From Chrysomallon squamiferum (Eukaryota; Mollusca; Gastropoda; Neomphalida; Peltospiridae), in the NCBI GenBank assembly GCA_012295275.1, contig CM022665.1:21936002-22000001 (forward strand): 64,000 bases of DNA, read 5' to 3'. The notes below the pieces were generated by a model. It made no database searches and was not told the DNA's origin. It saw nothing but the letters and a program-made list of their open reading frames with translations. Made by a program: the position numbers and the translations under genes. Position 1 is the first letter of the stretch; every line of letters starts with the position of its first letter. Positions 11,431-24,346 of the stretch are shown piece by piece.

Positions 11431-13306
11431 TTATTTCTTCTTGTAATAATCCTGAAAAATAAACAGGTACATGTATTTGAAATTAACTGATATTGTTTGT
11501 TTATATTTGTGTTTTAATAAATAAATAAAGCAATTGTTATATCACAGTCCATCAGACAGATAAAACAAGCTTGACATATATACATTACGAGTTGTTTGTT
11601 ATTTAATGTATAGCTTTCATACTTACGTAAATATATATTTAGTTTAATTTCTAGGTAAGCGATACATTTTGATGAATCCTTTTGTTAGGAAAAATACTTT
11701 TGTTGACGTAAATTAAAATTGTAAATAGTAACGTTACTTATAACTATTCATTTATTTCTAATGCATAAAACGACAGTCAAATAACCCACCATATTAAATT
11801 GCCTGGATGTATGAACAAAGATATCAGACACGCATCCTTAATATCCTTTATGTACATGAAATTGAAAATGAGTCTTATTTTTGTGTGTATGTGTGTGAGA
11901 TACTGCCTCGCATACTAATGCTACTATTCGCTGGCAAATGTTTGCAAATTTTGTACAAAGATATCAATACTAAATTTGCAAATTGGATACTGGCAGTGTA
12001 GAAAAATCCGATTGTTGAAATCTGGATAAGACAACATTTATAATTACATGTTCTGAGGTGTCATCTGCACGTAGGACATCGATAGTACTACCATAATTAC
12101 TGGTTCTGTTTTCGACACAGCCATTTTAATCTAGAATGTGTGGTAACTACATACAAGATATGAAATACATACAACCTGATTGGATGCTCAATTTATTTGT
12201 ACACATTATTTCACTGCTACAGCATTTCTAAATGTAGCCAGCAGTAACACGTTGTCACGGTGTCAACATCGTTACTTTAATGCCAACTGATGAAACGGAG
12301 AGGTAAACCTACCAAAATGGTGACATAGGCTCAATAATGTGTGTGTGTGTGCATCAGCGGCATTGATGACATCAGTACATCGTCGTCTCATGCTTCTAAT
12401 GAGAACATTAATCTCAGGAACAGTAATTGCGTGGTCAGTTCAACACTTGGATGTGGTTTCGCTCAAGAAGATTAGTGGTTAGCCTAGCGGTGTGTGGTCT
12501 AGCGTTGTCATGTCGAAACAGAAAGCCAGGATGCTGCTGCAGAAATGGAATGACCTCGTGGCAGTAATGTTGAGCAGTCATGTGTCCGTGAATGAAAACG
12601 GGATCTGGTTTACCTCCACCATGAAAACCGGTACAGACCATGATGCTGCCACCGCCATATCGGTCATGCTGAATGACGTTGTCTGCATCATACCGTTCTC
12701 CCCGTCGCCTCCATACATGATGCTGACCATCCGCAAACTGAACACAAAACCTGGATTCGTCTGTGAATAATGTCTAATCCCATTGTTTAAGTCCTCAGTG
12801 TTGATGTATTCTGGCCCATCTCAGACGTTCCTGAATGTGACGCGCTGTCAGGGGTACAGCTACAACAGGGCGACGTGGCTGTAATACTGCAGCATGAAGA
12901 TGGTTACGGACAGTTTGAGAATGAATACTAGTTTCTGTGGTTTGCTGCAAAGTACGGGATAAACGTGCAGCACTTTCGAACCTACCAGAACGTAGTCGAT
13001 CTCGCACTTGCCCATTTTGGTGTCCGCGTGATATGGTACTGTCATGAACACGAAAGTACTGAACGACGTCGTGTATGCGTTGGCCGGCGTTAACCGTCCT
13101 ATTGATTTATGACGTTGATTTTCCGTTAAGCCTGGACGGCGACCCATTATAACAGGATAAATTCTTCCTTCTGTTTTTTGGATAATGTTGGTTCAGTGCA
13201 TCAAAATGTGATTTCAATACATCTGTATTGCAGGCGTTTCTGCGACAGCACGAACGCACTGCGTTTGCACGTGCAGTACACATACAAAAACTTCCTGAAA
13301 ATGGCT

Positions 13307-13400
<94 letters not shown>

Positions 13401-14178
13401 TATATACAAACACGTATATACAAACACACACACATATATATAAATGCGTCAACCATTTTTATTTACTTACATCATAATAATAGGATGAAGGCTGGTCTCC
13501 AGCTAGAGCTTGTGCCAACAAGATGAGTCTTCGATAACTTTCTTCACGATTATCTTCATCTCGCTTTTGTTGTGTCACGAATGGTCCCCAGTGAGTCTCT
13601 GGCTCTTCATAGGTAGGGTAAAAAAGACGCTTCTTCAGTCCAGGCATATCACTGAGCATCTCTCGTTTTACTGTAGAGTAGATTTCTTCGTCATTCTCAG
13701 GTGAATACAGTTCATTCTCCTCCTCCTTATATTCCTTGCTAGGAGTTTCGTAAGGCTCGTAGGCAACGTATGGTGGAGTGACAGTATCTGGCTTCTGATA
13801 TTCAGTGTATAGGTCAAGTAGATCGGCCAAGTCTTGTAAATTCTGAGCAGTGGAATGGAACATCTCGTACAGTTCTTCGTCAGAGGGAAGACGTTCCTGG
13901 ACTGGATACTGATCCATATAAAGGGCTTGGTCGTCCAGGAGATCACGTTTTATACGTCTGGCTCTTTTCAGCGTCTTGTGAGAACGCTTGATCATAGAAT
14001 TTTGGGAATTTCGCTTTCGTCTAAGTGAATAGAGGTTTGGGAAATAATCCTGAAAGTGAGAAGGAAGTTCCGGACGTTGATAATCGGCTGAAAAAAACAA
14101 CAACAAAAATAAATAAAATAAAATAAAATAAAATAAAATAAAATAAAATAAAATAAAATAAAATAAATTATAATAATA

Positions 14179-14220
<42 letters not shown>

Positions 14221-15335
14221 CAACAAAACAAAACGGAACAACAAACAAAAGAAACTATATATGTAAAAAAAAATCGTCATATCTAATTGATTTGAATGCG
14301 TTAAAAGACAAAATTTTGACATTTCACAAGAAATTTAAAGTTTAAAAATATGATATATATATATATATATGAAAACTATTTTTCGCAGTAAATTTTAACA
14401 ACTGGATAAGAACAATAAAAATATAATAATAATAATTAGAAGTAATAATAAAATGTAGAAACGAACCTCCGTAAGAAAGAAGATACTCATAAAAGTCTTC
14501 TAATTCTTTATTATTGGCTGACGAAGCTTGATTATCATTAGAAACTTCAGTATCAGTTGATATCTGATCATCTGAATTAACAGGACTAGCTTCAGAATCC
14601 TCCGCAGCTGCAGAAGATTCCGTGGCTGAAGATTCGACAGTAGGTTCTGAAACATCACTTGCTGCATTTTCAACTGCGGTTTCCATTGTCTTTACGTCAT
14701 CTGGATTTTCGCTCTTTACTTCTTCCAGGTCTTTTGCAGAGTCAACCAGCTGAGGCTTGTCATTGATTGTCGAGTCGTCGTCGTTAACAAGAGTCGCCGC
14801 ATCAGGAAGATCAACTGGTTCTGATACTGGTTGTTCTGGTTCGCTCTCTGGTACCGGATCCACAACACGAATACTTCCTTTCTGATCTATGAGGCCTGGG
14901 TCGGAGTTAGCATCAAAAGCAGGGTCACTTTTCTTTGATGTGAATGCAACTCTTGGCTTGTTTTGATGATTTCCAAATAATATTACTTCTTTTGATCTCT
15001 TCTCTTAAAAATATAAAAAAAAATACAAAAAACACAAATATAAAGACATGTTGTTCTTTTAGATATTTAAATGGATACGAGTTCTTGCCTTTTAAAAAGC
15101 AGAGAGAGAAGGATAGAAAAAAGAGAAAATGAAAGGATGGAATTACATCCTAGCGTTTGTTCAAAAAATAACAAAATAATATTCAAATACTTCTTCATGA
15201 CAGCATCTCACCTGTCAGTACTATTTCAACTTTTGTGGACGGGTTATTAATGTGAAATTAATGTAGCTCATTCATATCAGAAGGCATGGAAAAAAGATAC
15301 CAATAACTGAACCTGCAACTTTCAGAGATAACCAG

Positions 15336-15423
<88 letters not shown>

Positions 15424-15955
15424 CTATTAAAACAGTTTAAAAAAAACAACAACAACAAAAAAAAACACAATAAACCCCCCCAAAAAAAAACATTAAGAGG
15501 CATTATTATCTGAGGACTTATTATTTCTAAAAAGTCACTAAGGAAAAATCATATAATCAGAATTTTGTTGGGTTTTAATAAATAAAAAAAGAAACTGCTA
15601 CAACTATCACCACCATAATAACAACAGCAAAAACAACCACAATAAGTAATATTTGTGAGCCACAGGAACTGTGAGAAAATAACATGATTTTTTAAAGAAA
15701 ATGTCGTTGCCGGAAAGCAGATATTTTGTAATCGATACGACTGTAATAGCGTGAGTTTTTTATTACTTATTTTGATGTGTTATATTAATTTGTAAAAAGA
15801 AAATCATACACAACGACCACACTGTCATACGACACGAGATAATTAGATGTCAACGTTTATTTAATGTGTTATATGTTGTGGATATGTGTTTGTGTATATA
15901 TATATATATATATGTATGTATTCACGTGTATGTATATATATGTACGTGTGAAATA

Positions 15956-15997
<42 letters not shown>

Positions 15998-16154
15998 CAT
16001 TATTATTATTATTAACGTACCTCTTTGAATGTAAATGTAAATGTTTTAACATATACAACTAAGATATATGGTTCCTAGAATACATACCAACTGCAAGAGG
16101 GGCTGACAATACTATAGGCAACAACGCGACAAACAGCACCAGTGGAATATTCAT
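11431..16154 (-). CDS. Secreted acidic, multi-dibasic precursor (granin/neuropeptide-prohormone-like), unrecognised family
   Basis: Exons in transcript order are 16088-16154, 14467-15003, 13471-14087 and 11431-11451. Phases join throughout (1, 1, 0), giving 413 aa. Residues 1-18 form a signal peptide (MNIPLVLFVALLPIVLSA). There are no cysteines. Convertase-type basic sites lie at 24-25 (KR), 46-47 (KK), 224-227 (RRKR), 235-236, 242-243, 245-246, 248-249, 342-343, 353-355 (KKR), 376-377 and 387-388. Residues 60-190 are very acidic and Ser/Glu/Asp-rich; 250-340 are acidic with many Tyr. The C-terminus is Tyr-rich (SSYYYDDYYKKK), and acidic neighbours make sulfation possible. Predicted products include EMLSDMPGL and a roughly 20-residue peptide ending FVTQQ. 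These traits fit a granin or neuropeptide precursor sorted to secretory granules, but I recognise no family. The exon-2 donor (GTTCGT) is weak. A non-coding 5' exon is implied, because an acceptor (AG at 16176-16177) precedes the ATG by 21 bases. Confidence 0.75.
12340..13147 (-). pseudogene. Decayed Tc1-family transposase
   Basis: Reading on the minus strand, an N-terminal piece starts at 13147 (MGRRPGLTENQRHKSIGRL). After a frameshift near 13085 it continues as a Tc1-type paired-like HTH region (GQRIHDVVQYFRVHDSTIS, then RSGRFESAARLSRTLQQT). Downstream is the DDE-domain signature FRHDNARPHTARLTTNLLER (about 12450-12520) and a C-terminal LIRSMRRRCTDVINAADAHT (about 12340-12405). The segment expected between the last two, with the SPDLNPIEHLW-type catalytic motif, is missing, so there is an internal deletion as well as frame breaks. 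The G+C content is visibly higher than its surroundings. It lies in the last intron of the secretory-precursor gene, in the same orientation. I could not identify its terminal inverted repeats. Confidence 0.85.
13308..13398. repeat. Compound microsatellite (CT)n-(TA)n-(CA)n
   Basis: About 27 CT units (13308-13362) pass directly into about 15 TA units (to 13392) and a short CA run. It lies in the last intron of the secretory-precursor gene next to the Tc1 relic. Open frames across it encode only Ser-Leu or Tyr-Ile repeats and are not genes. Confidence 0.95.
14112..14218. repeat. (TAAAA)n followed by (AAT)n
   Basis: About eleven 5-base TAAAA units (14112-14166) are followed by AAT units (14169-14218). 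They lie just inside the intron upstream of exon 3 of the secretory-precursor gene, so they adjoin its polypyrimidine tract. Confidence 0.95.
15337..15420. repeat. (AAAT)n/(AAT)n microsatellite
   Basis: AAAT units (15337-15364) grade into AAT units (15362-15419). The tract is in intron 1 of the secretory-precursor gene. Confidence 0.95.
15957..16015. repeat. (ATT)n microsatellite
   Basis: About 19 ATT units with one interruption (ATC), close upstream of the acceptor side of the signal-peptide exon and preceded by TA/TG-rich sequence from 15895. Confidence 0.95.
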
Positions 16155-16175
16155 TTTGTATGTTTAATGTTCACC
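16155..16175 (-). other. 5' UTR piece ahead of the signal-peptide exon
   Basis: The minus strand reads tattttgcag directly before GGTGAACATTAAACATACAAA and then the ATG. The good acceptor (AG at 16176-16177) 21 bases before the start codon implies a spliced, non-coding upstream exon for the secretory-precursor gene. Confidence 0.6.
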
Positions 16176-17163
16176 CTGCAAAATATAAGAACATTTAAAT
16201 ATTATAATTTGAAATTGATTGAAAAAATGTATAAATAAATATATAAAATGATGATTATACGAACGAGAATATATTTTTTCTTCTTTCTGGCCTGTGTCTA
16301 ACAAAATCTAACGATTGTTCTGCTCCAAAATCAGCCACTAACACATTTACGTTTTATTCAGTAGTTCACTTGCAGTATTAATTGACTACTGTAAGATGCC
16401 AAAATAACATCGGTATAATTCATGCCTGAAAATAATATAACTATGTTAACATAAAATGTATAAATCTCCAGTCTGAAGTACCTTTCAGTTTGAAAACTAA
16501 GCTTTTCCTCTGTTTGCGTAAATGCTTGAAATGGTCAAATAGAACATTCTCTAAATCAGATATTGATTTTTATTTTGTTTTGTCATACATGGAATGTGTA
16601 AAGTGCTTTAAAGTAATATAATGGCATTTCAGAAATATAAAAATCTATTTGACGCTGTAAACAAAATGTAATTGTTGTGGTAAGCGGGTGTTATCCGGTA
16701 ATTAACAAGGGCCGGAAATCAGCAAGCGTTGTCAAGGTTACAGATGAATTTTATTTTAGGTAATTCCTGTCTTAAAGCCATTCTTGAAGTTTGTTAACTG
16801 CTTGTTTCTATAACATGTAAAACATAAACTGATTTAGTTACTTTGAATTATAATATATATATATATATATATATATGGATAGAACTAATTTATTTTGATC
16901 AAAGAAATTTGTAATTATAGAAAGCATTATATATTAATGCATTGTAAAATTCTTTTTTCAAGAATTATTATTATTATTATTATCAGAAAAAAAGAATGAA
17001 GGAAAAAATGACACCATTATTACAATAACTGCCCATATTATTTCTGTTCTTGTACAGGTTTATTACCTTATTTCTTTATAATTAGCATGGACTACTTCAT
17101 TCTTCAGGCAGTTTAAAGACAACACTGGTAACTGGATAACAAAATAATTTATTTGGTATTTTC

Positions 17164-17200
<37 letters not shown>

Positions 17201-17274
17201 TACTTCAACTACTACTACTACTACTACTATGTAAAACAAACAGATGTTGGCAATTATTATATATCGTTAAACGC

Positions 17275-17310
<36 letters not shown>

Positions 17311-17334
17311 TTTACAACTTAATTATTTAATGAA

Positions 17335-17336
<2 letters not shown>

Positions 17337-17383
<47 letters not shown>
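17337..17383. repeat. (TG)n microsatellite
   Basis: About 23 uninterrupted TG dinucleotides, shortly after a 28-base poly-T run. Confidence 0.95.
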
Positions 17384-17387
<4 letters not shown>

Positions 17388-17958
17388 CCCTTATTAGGCC
17401 TACGCTTTCCTCTAAGATGTTCGAGATTTGAATCAATCTGGTTATAACATAGTGCAGTCTTTATTCGCCATTGTCGTTGTATCAAATTAGCTTAGAACGC
17501 ATCAGTCATCGTTAAAAGCTAATATGATTACGTGTAGCTGAATAATAACATAACGTGCAGAGGCTTTTTCCTTATCATCCAGAGTTTTTTTTTTTTTTTT
17601 TTCTCTGTCGATCTGACAATTCATATTATGTCAATCCTGTGGCATTATCGGATATCATAACACATAAGAAACACTGTGTATCGTATTAATTTAGGATTTG
17701 ATTTGTATTTTCATATTCATTTATAGAACATGACCGATAGGCATCAAAAGACAGATATATAGAGAGAGAAATGGAAGGAAACGGAGAAAGAGTTTTGGGG
17801 TTTTAAATGTTTGATGGTGATGATAATAATGTAATAATAATAATTATAGTAGTAGTAGCAGTAGCAGTAGCTGTAGCGGTATTTTTAAGAACCCATTTGT
17901 TTTGCTTTGTTGTTGTTGCTGGGGTTTTTTGGGGTTTTTTTTTTTTTGTTGTTGTTTT

Positions 17959-17998
<40 letters not shown>

Positions 17999-19507
17999 AT
18001 CCAGTAAAATATTTCAATATCCATACTTTAGAAATGTTGTTATGCTTGCATCCATTTATAAATATTTGAATTAGTGCACATAAAAGTGGTAACAAACATT
18101 TATGTCGATCCAGACTACTCAAACTGCTTTGGTGAAAGGCGGTGAATAACACTTCCGGAGCAACGTCTTTTGTGCCATTTAATGAGAATAAAGCAGGATG
18201 TCACATGGGCTTTCTTTGATGAGTTAATCAATATTCGGAGGTAACAGAAATTTAAAATAACCTTAAATCTGACAAAAAGAAGAAACAAAGAAAGAAAAGA
18301 ATGAACAATGAGCATATTTCCAGTAATGTAACGTTTTCATCATTGTGTTAATGCAAGAAGGCAGAGAAATGGGTTATATGTTATTAGAAATACCAAGGGC
18401 AAAAAAACTTCAACTTGGCAGCAAAATAGCATTAGTATTTGTGTCATTATAATGGATGATAACTGAAGAAGACATTAATCAAAACGACGGTACTCTCACA
18501 GAAATGAATCTAACAATCAGCAATTAAAAACATTACAAACACTCTGATCACATCGCATCAAAAACCAGCAAAGCTATCCATCAGCAAGAATAACAAACAA
18601 ATGTTTTTCCTTCTGAGTACATGATGTTATTTCTGTTGAGTCTGGCTTTAATTAACACAAATTCATTCGCCTATTAAAGTACAATTCTGAGATGAAAATA
18701 CAACATCATGCATATTGCTTTGTTCCGATATTCCCGATAAACCGATATAGTACTTTATCTGTTGTTTGCTTACATTCATTTTACATTAGTCAGTTAACTG
18801 ACATATCAGAAAAACAACAACAAAAAAACAACAATAATAAACGATAATTTAAAAAAAAAAAAAAAAAAAAATCTAAAACAGATATGCGAAAAATATCATT
18901 TGTATGCAGCAGTCTGGAGACTTCACGAATGAATTAGACTTAATAATAAATCAATCTACTGTTATTTTTATATAACTCAGTTATTTATTTTCACTTCAGT
19001 TATCTCATCTGACTTTGTTATAAGTAATTTCTGTAATGTTATTATTATACAGAATATTAATGAATGAAATTAAACGAAAATAATAATACAATGATATATG
19101 TTGGATGAGAGGTCAGATCTGGTACAAGAGTACAAATAATATTACATATACAATACAAACATGACACTACAGAGAAGTAGATAAGTGTTAACTAAAGATG
19201 TAATGTATAAAGATGGTGCTTATAAGACACAGTTAAAATAAGAAAGGGTGATAACAACAAATCGTTAGAAAAACTGACGTTAACTAGCTTATTTGTCATA
19301 TGGTGAATATTATGACTACTAGATTAAGAATGGGGAAGAAAAGAGCAAGACAAATTATAAACAATACATTTGTATTGGGTTTTTCTTCTTTTTAAAAAAA
19401 ATATTTTTGTGAAAATAATTCATGAACAAAAACGTTGAATAATTAAAAGGATAAATAAAGGTCTTCAACAGTTAAACACGTACACACATACTTATGGATA
19501 CATATGC

Positions 19508-19512
<5 letters not shown>

Positions 19513-19575
<63 letters not shown>
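19513..19575. repeat. (GA)n microsatellite
   Basis: About 31 uninterrupted GA dinucleotides, one of the longest pure dinucleotide tracts in the window. Confidence 0.95.
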
Positions 19576-19581
<6 letters not shown>

Positions 19582-20602
19582 TAAGATGAAGAAAGTATAA
19601 AGTATTAAAGATAAAAATAATTCCATTAAAAATCGTTTCCGGAAAATCATTTTAAGAAAAGCAATTATAATATTAATAGTAAAGATTAAAAGCGACACGA
19701 ACAAGGAAGGGATTTTTGTGATGAATATTTATTGATCTGGTATGCTTGCAGCATTGAACTAAGAGGAACAAAGATATTTCGAATCTCATATTTACATGAT
19801 GGCCAGACAATGGTACCAGATGTTTTATTTTTTATTTTTTGGGGTCATTTACATCTGCCTGTAAGAAATTAAACACACACACACACACACAATAAAGTAA
19901 ATTGAATAACTATAATATTAAAAATATATACGGTAAAAACCAAAAACATTATCTTGTACGGCAGTTTCTTTCATCAAATTATGAGTTAAAAAGAAACAAA
20001 AATTAAATTAAAAAATAAAACGAAAAAAAGCAAAATATATATTAAATTCTCAGAAATTAGTAAAAATAATTTAAAAGCCACAAATTGCAGTTTTAATTTG
20101 ATTGAAAACTGATTTCCAATTACGCTGTAATGTTATTTTTGTATAGTCCAACCTTTAGTTGAACTAACGTATTTCAAAAAAACAAACAGAAGTACACATT
20201 CATCTTTTCAGGTAAATGTGTGCGTGTGTAAGTGTATTTGTGTATATGTTCGTAGGTAAGCCTGTACGTAAGGATTTTTTTTCTGTGTATGTGTGCGTGC
20301 ATATATGTATAGTTTCTTTCTTTTGTGATATTTACTGTAACGATTTGTACAAAAGTAATACTGAATTGTTACAGAAAAAATTAATCAGTGGATGGCATGT
20401 TGAAGTAAACTTTATGACAAACGTGTCAAAAGCACCCTTCAGTACTAATCTAGATGTTTTAATTGTTAATTAATATCGATTTTGTAAGTATATTAATGAT
20501 TATGTCTTTTAAGAGGCAGAACAAAATAATAAAGCTTTGTCACCTAAGTGGATTTATTATTATTATTATTATTTTTTTTTTGTCTTAAAAGGTAAGATAT
20601 AC

Positions 20603-20915
20603 CTGAAAGCAGAACTTCACGTGCAAACACGCGATCATACTCAAACACAACTATACAATCATAAACACATAAGAATAAACGCACACGAAATTTAAAAAAG
20701 AAAAAAAAGAAAAAAAAAAGTGTTTTAAAATTAATAATAATAATAATAATAAGATAATGAAAAAAAAAAATAAAACGGAAAAAAGTGCTAGGAAATTAAA
20801 ATATTTTGTCTTTTCTTTAAATGGTAAATAGTCGAGGTCACAACACAGTTTAGTTGAAGAAATTTGATTTTAAAGCTTAATATTGGTTTTCGCAGTTTGA
20901 AGAGAAATTCTGCTT
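20603..20915 (-). other. Candidate non-coding first exon of the secretory-precursor gene
   Basis: The minus strand downstream of the TATA-like box at 20941-20948 runs to a consensus-like donor, TTTCAG|gtatat, with exon end at 20603. Splicing to the acceptor at 16176-16177 would remove an intron of about 4.4 kb and place the signal-peptide ATG just after the junction. The start near 20915 is set only by about 30 bases from the TATA box. Confidence 0.35.
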
Positions 20916-20940
20916 CACACGAAACACACCAGGGCAAACC

Positions 20941-20973
20941 AATATATACTGTTCCCGCTGTGCACTCACGTCA
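20941..20973 (-). promoter_or_regulatory. CRE-like site plus TATA-like box (minus-strand promoter candidate)
   Basis: On the minus strand TGACGTGA (20973-20966) is followed 17 bases later by GTATATATTGG (TATA core 20948-20941). A CRE close upstream of a TATA box is a common layout in animal neuropeptide and granin promoters. It points toward the secretory-precursor gene, which lacks a visible first exon nearer by. Both motifs are short and could occur by chance. Confidence 0.4.
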
Positions 20974-22087
20974 TAGGAAATAAAAATCAAAGTCATCACC
21001 TAGTCACTTGTCATTGATAAAAACACTTTTATGCTAGACAAACAAATATCGAAGCAGATCCTGCTAATGCTTTCATTAACTTCTGATTAACATGAAATGG
21101 ATTTTACGTGGAAGAGTTTAATACGATTATGTAAAGGTAATGAAGCTATGTCCCACAGAAACAAGTCATTAAATAAAACCAATATATAGACTGACGTGGC
21201 ATTTTCTGTTAATAGAATTTATTTTTTATCAGATCGATGTTGCAGTTGTTTTATATTGTTTGGTTTTTTTTTTTTTTTTTTTTTTTTCTGGGATAATTTT
21301 TTTTGGGGGTGTTCCTTTTATTTTTATCTTATTTGTTGCTTCTTTAATTTATGTATTTATACAAGGTTATACCGCGGGGATTAGGACGTAGCATGAACGT
21401 AGGGTCCAGTTATATGAAAAAGCAATTCTTATGTTTTGGAGTTTCCGATGAGTCAGTTCAGAAATGTGTGGACTCTTCTCTTAACAGTCTTCTAATAATG
21501 TAACCTAATACTCACATGGACAGACAAGTCAGACTCCATTGTGTGCTTACGACTGACATGCTTCAAAACAACATTATCAGACAAGCAAGTTTAAGCTTAC
21601 CCGATCTCAGAATCGGTCGATAGAAGTTAGTCATTGTTGTCTGAGCCGGTGTGAATTTTTTCTTGCCAGAATCTTTTACCAGCACTGAATTTTCTCTCTA
21701 ATCTTTGAAACCGAAACGAACGTGACTAATTAACAACGTCCGGAGACAAACATTTTAAAACTCGTCGAACCTAACTACCTAATGCATATAAAATATAAAT
21801 TTCCATTTGTTCTGTATAGTCCCAAAAACACTACACATCATAATTATAGCCAATACGAAGTCAAGTTACCTCTGGTGATATAACGAACAGCAGAATATCT
21901 TAGAAAAAAGTACACTGATCAGTTACATGCATGATACTTTCAATGTTGTAACAAAGAAAAACTTTAGATCTTGCTAATAACTAGTTTTAAATTTCGTCTT
22001 TGGAAACTGATTAAAAGATGAAAAAGGAAACTACTAGTCATAATAGTCTTCTTTCTTCCTTCATTCATATTAAACCTTTTTTACTTA

Positions 22088-22121
<34 letters not shown>

Positions 22122-22564
22122 TTTAATGTAATTAAGTATACTTTGAATATATATAAAGAGTCAAAAAAGGAAACCACTAGAATGCTTAGATTTCTAATTC
22201 AAACATTATTCTTATAATATATTTCCTTTAGATGAACTGAAGTTTAATTATATTGCGAAGGTTTGTTATTTTCAACAGACCAAATGAACAAAATAACTAT
22301 TTGTTTCATCATACGTTGGTGAAGTAATTGGAAAAATGTGTTTTTGAAATAATATACAACTGACCAGCGTGAGGTTGTGCGACATTGCGAATGATCATGT
22401 CAAGTACGTCACGAAGTAGAACTGCTGTGGGCAGAAGGTGGATAGAAACGTATTGACAGCAGAAAAAGATTGTAAAAAAATATATTAGGAGATCCACACC
22501 TCAGCTTTAGTCAGTAGTGTCTTTGTGAGTTTCGGTTCGATACAACCAATACAAATTAGTAATA

Positions 22565-22596
<32 letters not shown>

Positions 22597-24346
22597 TAAA
22601 AAAAAAAAAACAAGAGGAGAAAACGTGACCAAAATGCAGAGGTTAAAGGGGGGTAGTGTTATTGGTACATTTATTTTTTACACGCATAGCTGCTTATTCT
22701 TGTGGTTTTTTTTTTGTTTCTTTTTTAATTTTTTTAAATTTAAATTTTTACATATCAGTAATCCATCTCTCCCTCTCTCCTTTCAGTTTGATTTGAAACA
22801 ACCAACGATATTACTTTTAAAGTGGAAAAAACCCAGAGTATATATATCCAGTAACTAGAACTCATTTTATTATCTCAAAATAGGAATTATTAAACTGCAT
22901 AAAATATACGTGATGTAATAATTCTAGCTAGACTGTAAAATAAAATTCAGTATGAAAAAAATGGTTTAATAATTATGATGGTTACTCAGTAAGCGTCTAC
23001 AATCGATAAAGATTTTGACTATTAGGGATATGACATAAGCAAAATGTGATAAAAATTTGTTAATCTTTTTATATTTCTAAGAGCTGATACATTTTTCTAA
23101 TGAGGTGTCTTTGAATATTTATTCGTTTGTTCGTTCATTCATTTATTCAAAATTCAGTTTTAACAATTGTTTTATTGATTATTGATCCCTTGATCTCAAT
23201 TCAGCGAAAAGATCGGCGATATTTCTTTTCTAATATCACATGCTAGGAAGTTGCAGTTATAAAATTTTTGAGAGAAACTTAACGTCCCTGATTTGTTTTT
23301 CATTATGTAAATACTGCAGGAATTCTGTTCAACGCGAAAAAAATACACGTAATTAACAAACTATTTGTCAAACAGGTTGCATACAGAGACGTGAATGCCT
23401 TCTGGCTAAGGAAGCTCTTTAGCTTGCTTAAATGTATCCGAAATGAATCAGACCTCACTTGATTTCGCTGCAGGTGGACGCAGCAAATTGCATTAACTTC
23501 ATACGCTCAGTCACTTAACACTGATCGTTCTTTTGTCACGCATTTGGGTTTTATTGGATAGAACTGTTATTAAAAGACAATATTCAGATGTGGTATTGAC
23601 CGTATTAGATGGTTAGTTTATAACAGATGGGTTTTTTCAGTTCATAACAATTAATTATTTTGGTAAACTTTGAAATGTTGTAACATTCTGAGGCGCTAAA
23701 GCTAAATATAACCCTAAAGCAAAATAATGCGGCGACTGCTGCTTTTACTTTTAATAAAACATGATGATATTATTAAAACTGTTATGTTAATACTTTAATT
23801 GTCTACGAATCTTTTTTGTTTCTTTCTCAATAACGATTTTTGTACTGTTTCATAATACGACCATCTGTTACGTATGATCACACCAGTAATAAATCTGAGA
23901 TTGTTACCAAATCGTTAACACCGCAGCTTACATAGATCAAATTCGACGCGGAAGAGCAAAAAGGGATAGCAGAAATGCAGTAGATCGATAGAGGGCAGAT
24001 GAAGAAAGAAAGCTACAATAGCTGGTTTCTTGGCTTTCTTCGCATTCAGCCGCCAATTACAGCAGACGTCAAATTCCAGTTATTATCCAGTAAGCCCAAC
24101 GTTATCCAAGTAGAATGAAAAAACAACAACACCAATTAAATGAAAATGCATACAGTATGTTTTTCAATAATTCTGCTACGTCGTTTTTATATGTAGGCGG
24201 TTAATAAAAAAATACAATTTTTTTTTTTTTTTATAATAATAATAATAACAAATAGTTAATAAAAATAAAAAATAAAAATAAAAATATAATTTTTTTTTTT
24301 AAAGGTTGTTTTGTTTTCTTGCTGAACATTTTAGATTCTATAGTTT

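Larger units (their letters stand above)
16176..20602. other. Intronic or intergenic AT-rich sequence, no gene seen
   Basis: No exon-like conserved frame is visible on either strand. The stretch contains (TA)n near 16851-16876, (ATT)/(ACT) repeats near 17166-17230, poly-T near 17276-17300 and 17951-17998, (TG)n at 17337-17383, (AAT)/(AGT) repeats near 17820-17880 and (GA)n at 19513-19575. Most of it is probably the first intron of the secretory-precursor gene. Confidence 0.5.

Noticed and set aside
11807-12001. 64-codon frame MYEQRYQTRILN...
   Set aside because: No homology, signal or splice context; it lies in the last intron of the opposite-strand prohormone gene.
12492-12770. 92-codon plus-strand frame
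   Set aside because: It is the antisense shadow of the Tc1 transposase relic.
13178-13477. Frames encoding Ser-Leu, Arg-Glu and Tyr-Ile repeats
   Set aside because: Products of the (CT)n-(TA)n microsatellite on both strands.
17153-18152. Poly-Tyr, poly-Val, poly-Lys and poly-Phe frames
   Set aside because: Translations of trinucleotide repeats and homopolymer runs, not genes.
22309-22497. Transposase-like RNVAQPHAG fragment on the minus strand
   Set aside because: It vaguely recalls the DNARPH motif of Tc1 transposases, but flanking sequence in all frames shows no further family residues.
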